A DNA stretch of 64,000 nucleotides from Bacteroidota bacterium. Lineage in GTDB: Bacteria > Bacteroidota > Ignavibacteria > Kryptoniales > JAKASW01. A program made the translations under genes and the position numbers. The first letter of the stretch is position 1; each line of letters starts with the position of its first letter. Below the pieces are notes generated by a model, which was not told the DNA's origin, made no database searches, and was given only the letters and a program-made list of their open reading frames with translations. Positions 63,060 to 64,000 of the stretch are shown here, piece by piece. The stretch is from assembly GCA_021794075.1 (NCBI GenBank), contig JAJYRM010000001.1, positions 1 to 64,000 on the forward strand. Reading direction: 5' to 3'.

Positions 63060-64000
63060 TCAAAGTTTCGCAGGATTTATCGCCACGTATTTTATGTGCT
63101 CTCTGTTCCAAGTGTATGTAATTCTCACGAGACCGTTCGAGGACTGGATGACCGCCGGATACGCGTACCCGGAAGGCAACGGCTTGTCCTCAAGCGTGAG
63201 AACGTTCGTCCACTTTACTCCGTCTTTTGAAATCGCAACGTTCAAAGGACAGCGACAGCTCTCGATGGGTCTCCCGGGTATGATTCCGGAATCGTTGTAG
63301 ACGAGGAGCTGCATCCCGTCCCGCAGTGTTACCGCGTCTATGCCCGAGTTCGGGTTCGGAAGGCCGGTCGATTTTAGTGGTGACCACGAATTACCTACGT
63401 CACTGGACCAGGTCTCTGCTATGACTCCCTCTTGCGTTCTGCACAGCGCTTCAAGCTGTCCTTGAGGATAGGAAAGAATGGTCGGCTGTATGGCATGGAA
63501 CTCGCCTCCGCCATCGACGGGACCTACAATCTTCCAGCTCCTGCCTTCATTGCTCGTCAAATCAAAATATACTCTCCACCCGCCTGCCTCTTCGCTGGAT
63601 CCACATAACCATGTCCCATCCGGGAGTAATACGGGTTTATCCTTGATCGGGCCCAGGACACCGTTTGGGAGACGCTCGGGGTTCTTCCAGGTCAATCCAC
63701 CGTCAAAAGACTTCATCATCATTCCCCACCACGTGCTCGGGCTCGGCCCGACCTTGTAGAAGAGAACAAGCAGCCCTTTTCTCGGCGCGAAGAGCACCGG
63801 GTTCCAAGTAGGATATCTCTTGCCGTCGGATTGACGTCCAGTAGCGACTTCCTTCGCGGGGAGCCACTTACCGTCCTTCATTAGCGCAAACCATATCCCG
63901 ACATTCGAATTCCCTTCGCGAGTTCCTCCGAACCACGCGGCAGCCAGATGTCCCGGCGACACTTCAACGATAGTGGACGCGTGACACTGAGGATATGGCG
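63060..64000 (-). CDS. Sialidase-like BNR-repeat protein, 5' end missing
   Basis: The frame runs off the right edge, so at least 313 residues are seen and the start is outside. The opening PYPQCHASTIVEVSPGHLAAAWFGGTREG is the conserved first blade of this exo-sialidase-like group, and Asp-box-like repeats follow (SFDGGLTWKN, SNEGRSWKI, SSDVGNSWSP, SKDGVKWTN). A GTG at 63962 is inside the gene and not its start. The protein may be secreted and act on glycans; the true substrate is not certain. Confidence 0.85.
   Translation of the reverse strand, partial: PYPQCHASTIVEVSPGHLAAAWFGGTREGNSNVGIWFALMKDGKWLPAKEVATGRQSDGKRYPTWNPVLFAPRKGLLVLFYKVGPSPSTWWGMMMKSFDGGLTWKNPERLPNGVLGPIKDKPVLLPDGTWLCGSSEEAGGWRVYFDLTSNEGRSWKIVGPVDGGGEFHAIQPTILSYPQGQLEALCRTQEGVIAETWSSDVGNSWSPLKSTGLPNPNSGIDAVTLRDGMQLLVYNDSGIIPGRPIESCRCPLNVAISKDGVKWTNVLTLEDKPLPSGYAYPAVIQSSNGLVRITYTWNREHIKYVAINPAKL

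Noticed and set aside
1..64000. CRISPR arrays, insertion sequences, prophage or toxin-antitoxin modules
   Set aside because: I found no regularly spaced direct repeats, transposase or integrase genes, phage structural genes or toxin-antitoxin pairs on reading through the window.

Overview
The window looks like chromosomal DNA from a Gram-negative bacterium of the Bacteroidota/Chlorobiota/Ignavibacteriota group, possibly an Ignavibacteria-like lineage with moderate GC. This placement is inferred from gene content and order: a TonB-dependent receptor end, SufS/SufU, SecA of 1017 residues with a SEC-C tail, the order thrS-infC-rpmI-rplT-pheS-pheT-(coiled coil)-zapA-(6S-like RNA)-rny-coaE, and several secreted proteins with Sec or lipoprotein signals. 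No rRNA or phylogenetic marker settles the taxon. I see no insertion sequence, phage, CRISPR array or integron, and the window reads as core genome with a few accessory patches.

Layout. 1-6.2 kb: end of a TonB receptor, then a secreted GH65 enzyme and a secreted GH37 trehalase of the eukaryotic neutral-trehalase type, then an NmrA-like oxidoreductase. 6.3-12.3 kb (minus strand): a DinB-like protein, a small membrane protein, a secreted protein, and an acyl-CoA cluster. The cluster holds a PaaG-like hydratase, a lone PaaA-like diiron subunit, a PaaH-like dehydrogenase and an RluA-type pseudouridine synthase, with an internally deleted crotonase remnant upstream. 12.5-17.2 kb: an ABC exporter pair, der and thrB. 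17.3-22.5 kb: a membrane protein with a TrmH-type methylase, an AlbA_2 regulator, and the overlapping rel-ruvX-mtgA set. 22.8-33.4 kb: two tRNAs and the translation/division operon region. 33.5-36.9 kb: dapF, a zincin, DedA, a small protein and an ion transporter, all tightly packed. 37-42.9 kb: a lipoprotein, a PQQ-type propeller, motAB and a Trp-rich exported protein. 43-45.2 kb: an OmpR/histidine-kinase pair. 45.4-49.8 kb: aspA, a nicotinamidase-like hydrolase and sufUS. 50.4-61.5 kb: secA, a large PAS histidine kinase, an M1 peptidase and an RsbU-type phosphatase. 61.8-64 kb: an inositol-phosphatase-family enzyme, a tiny Lys-rich protein, a zinc ribbon and the end of a sialidase-like gene.

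The best second-look items are these. infC starts with AUC behind a strong ribosome binding site. A 6S-RNA-like transcript of about 220 nt lies between zapA and rny. The trehalase carries an EF-hand-like loop like that of fungal neutral trehalases. A PaaA-like oxygenase subunit lies between paaG- and paaH-like genes with no paaBCDE beside it. The same 15-bp palindrome lies upstream of both aspA and the nicotinamidase-like gene. The pheST leader can form several hairpins. I found no clearly new multi-gene defence or mobile system.
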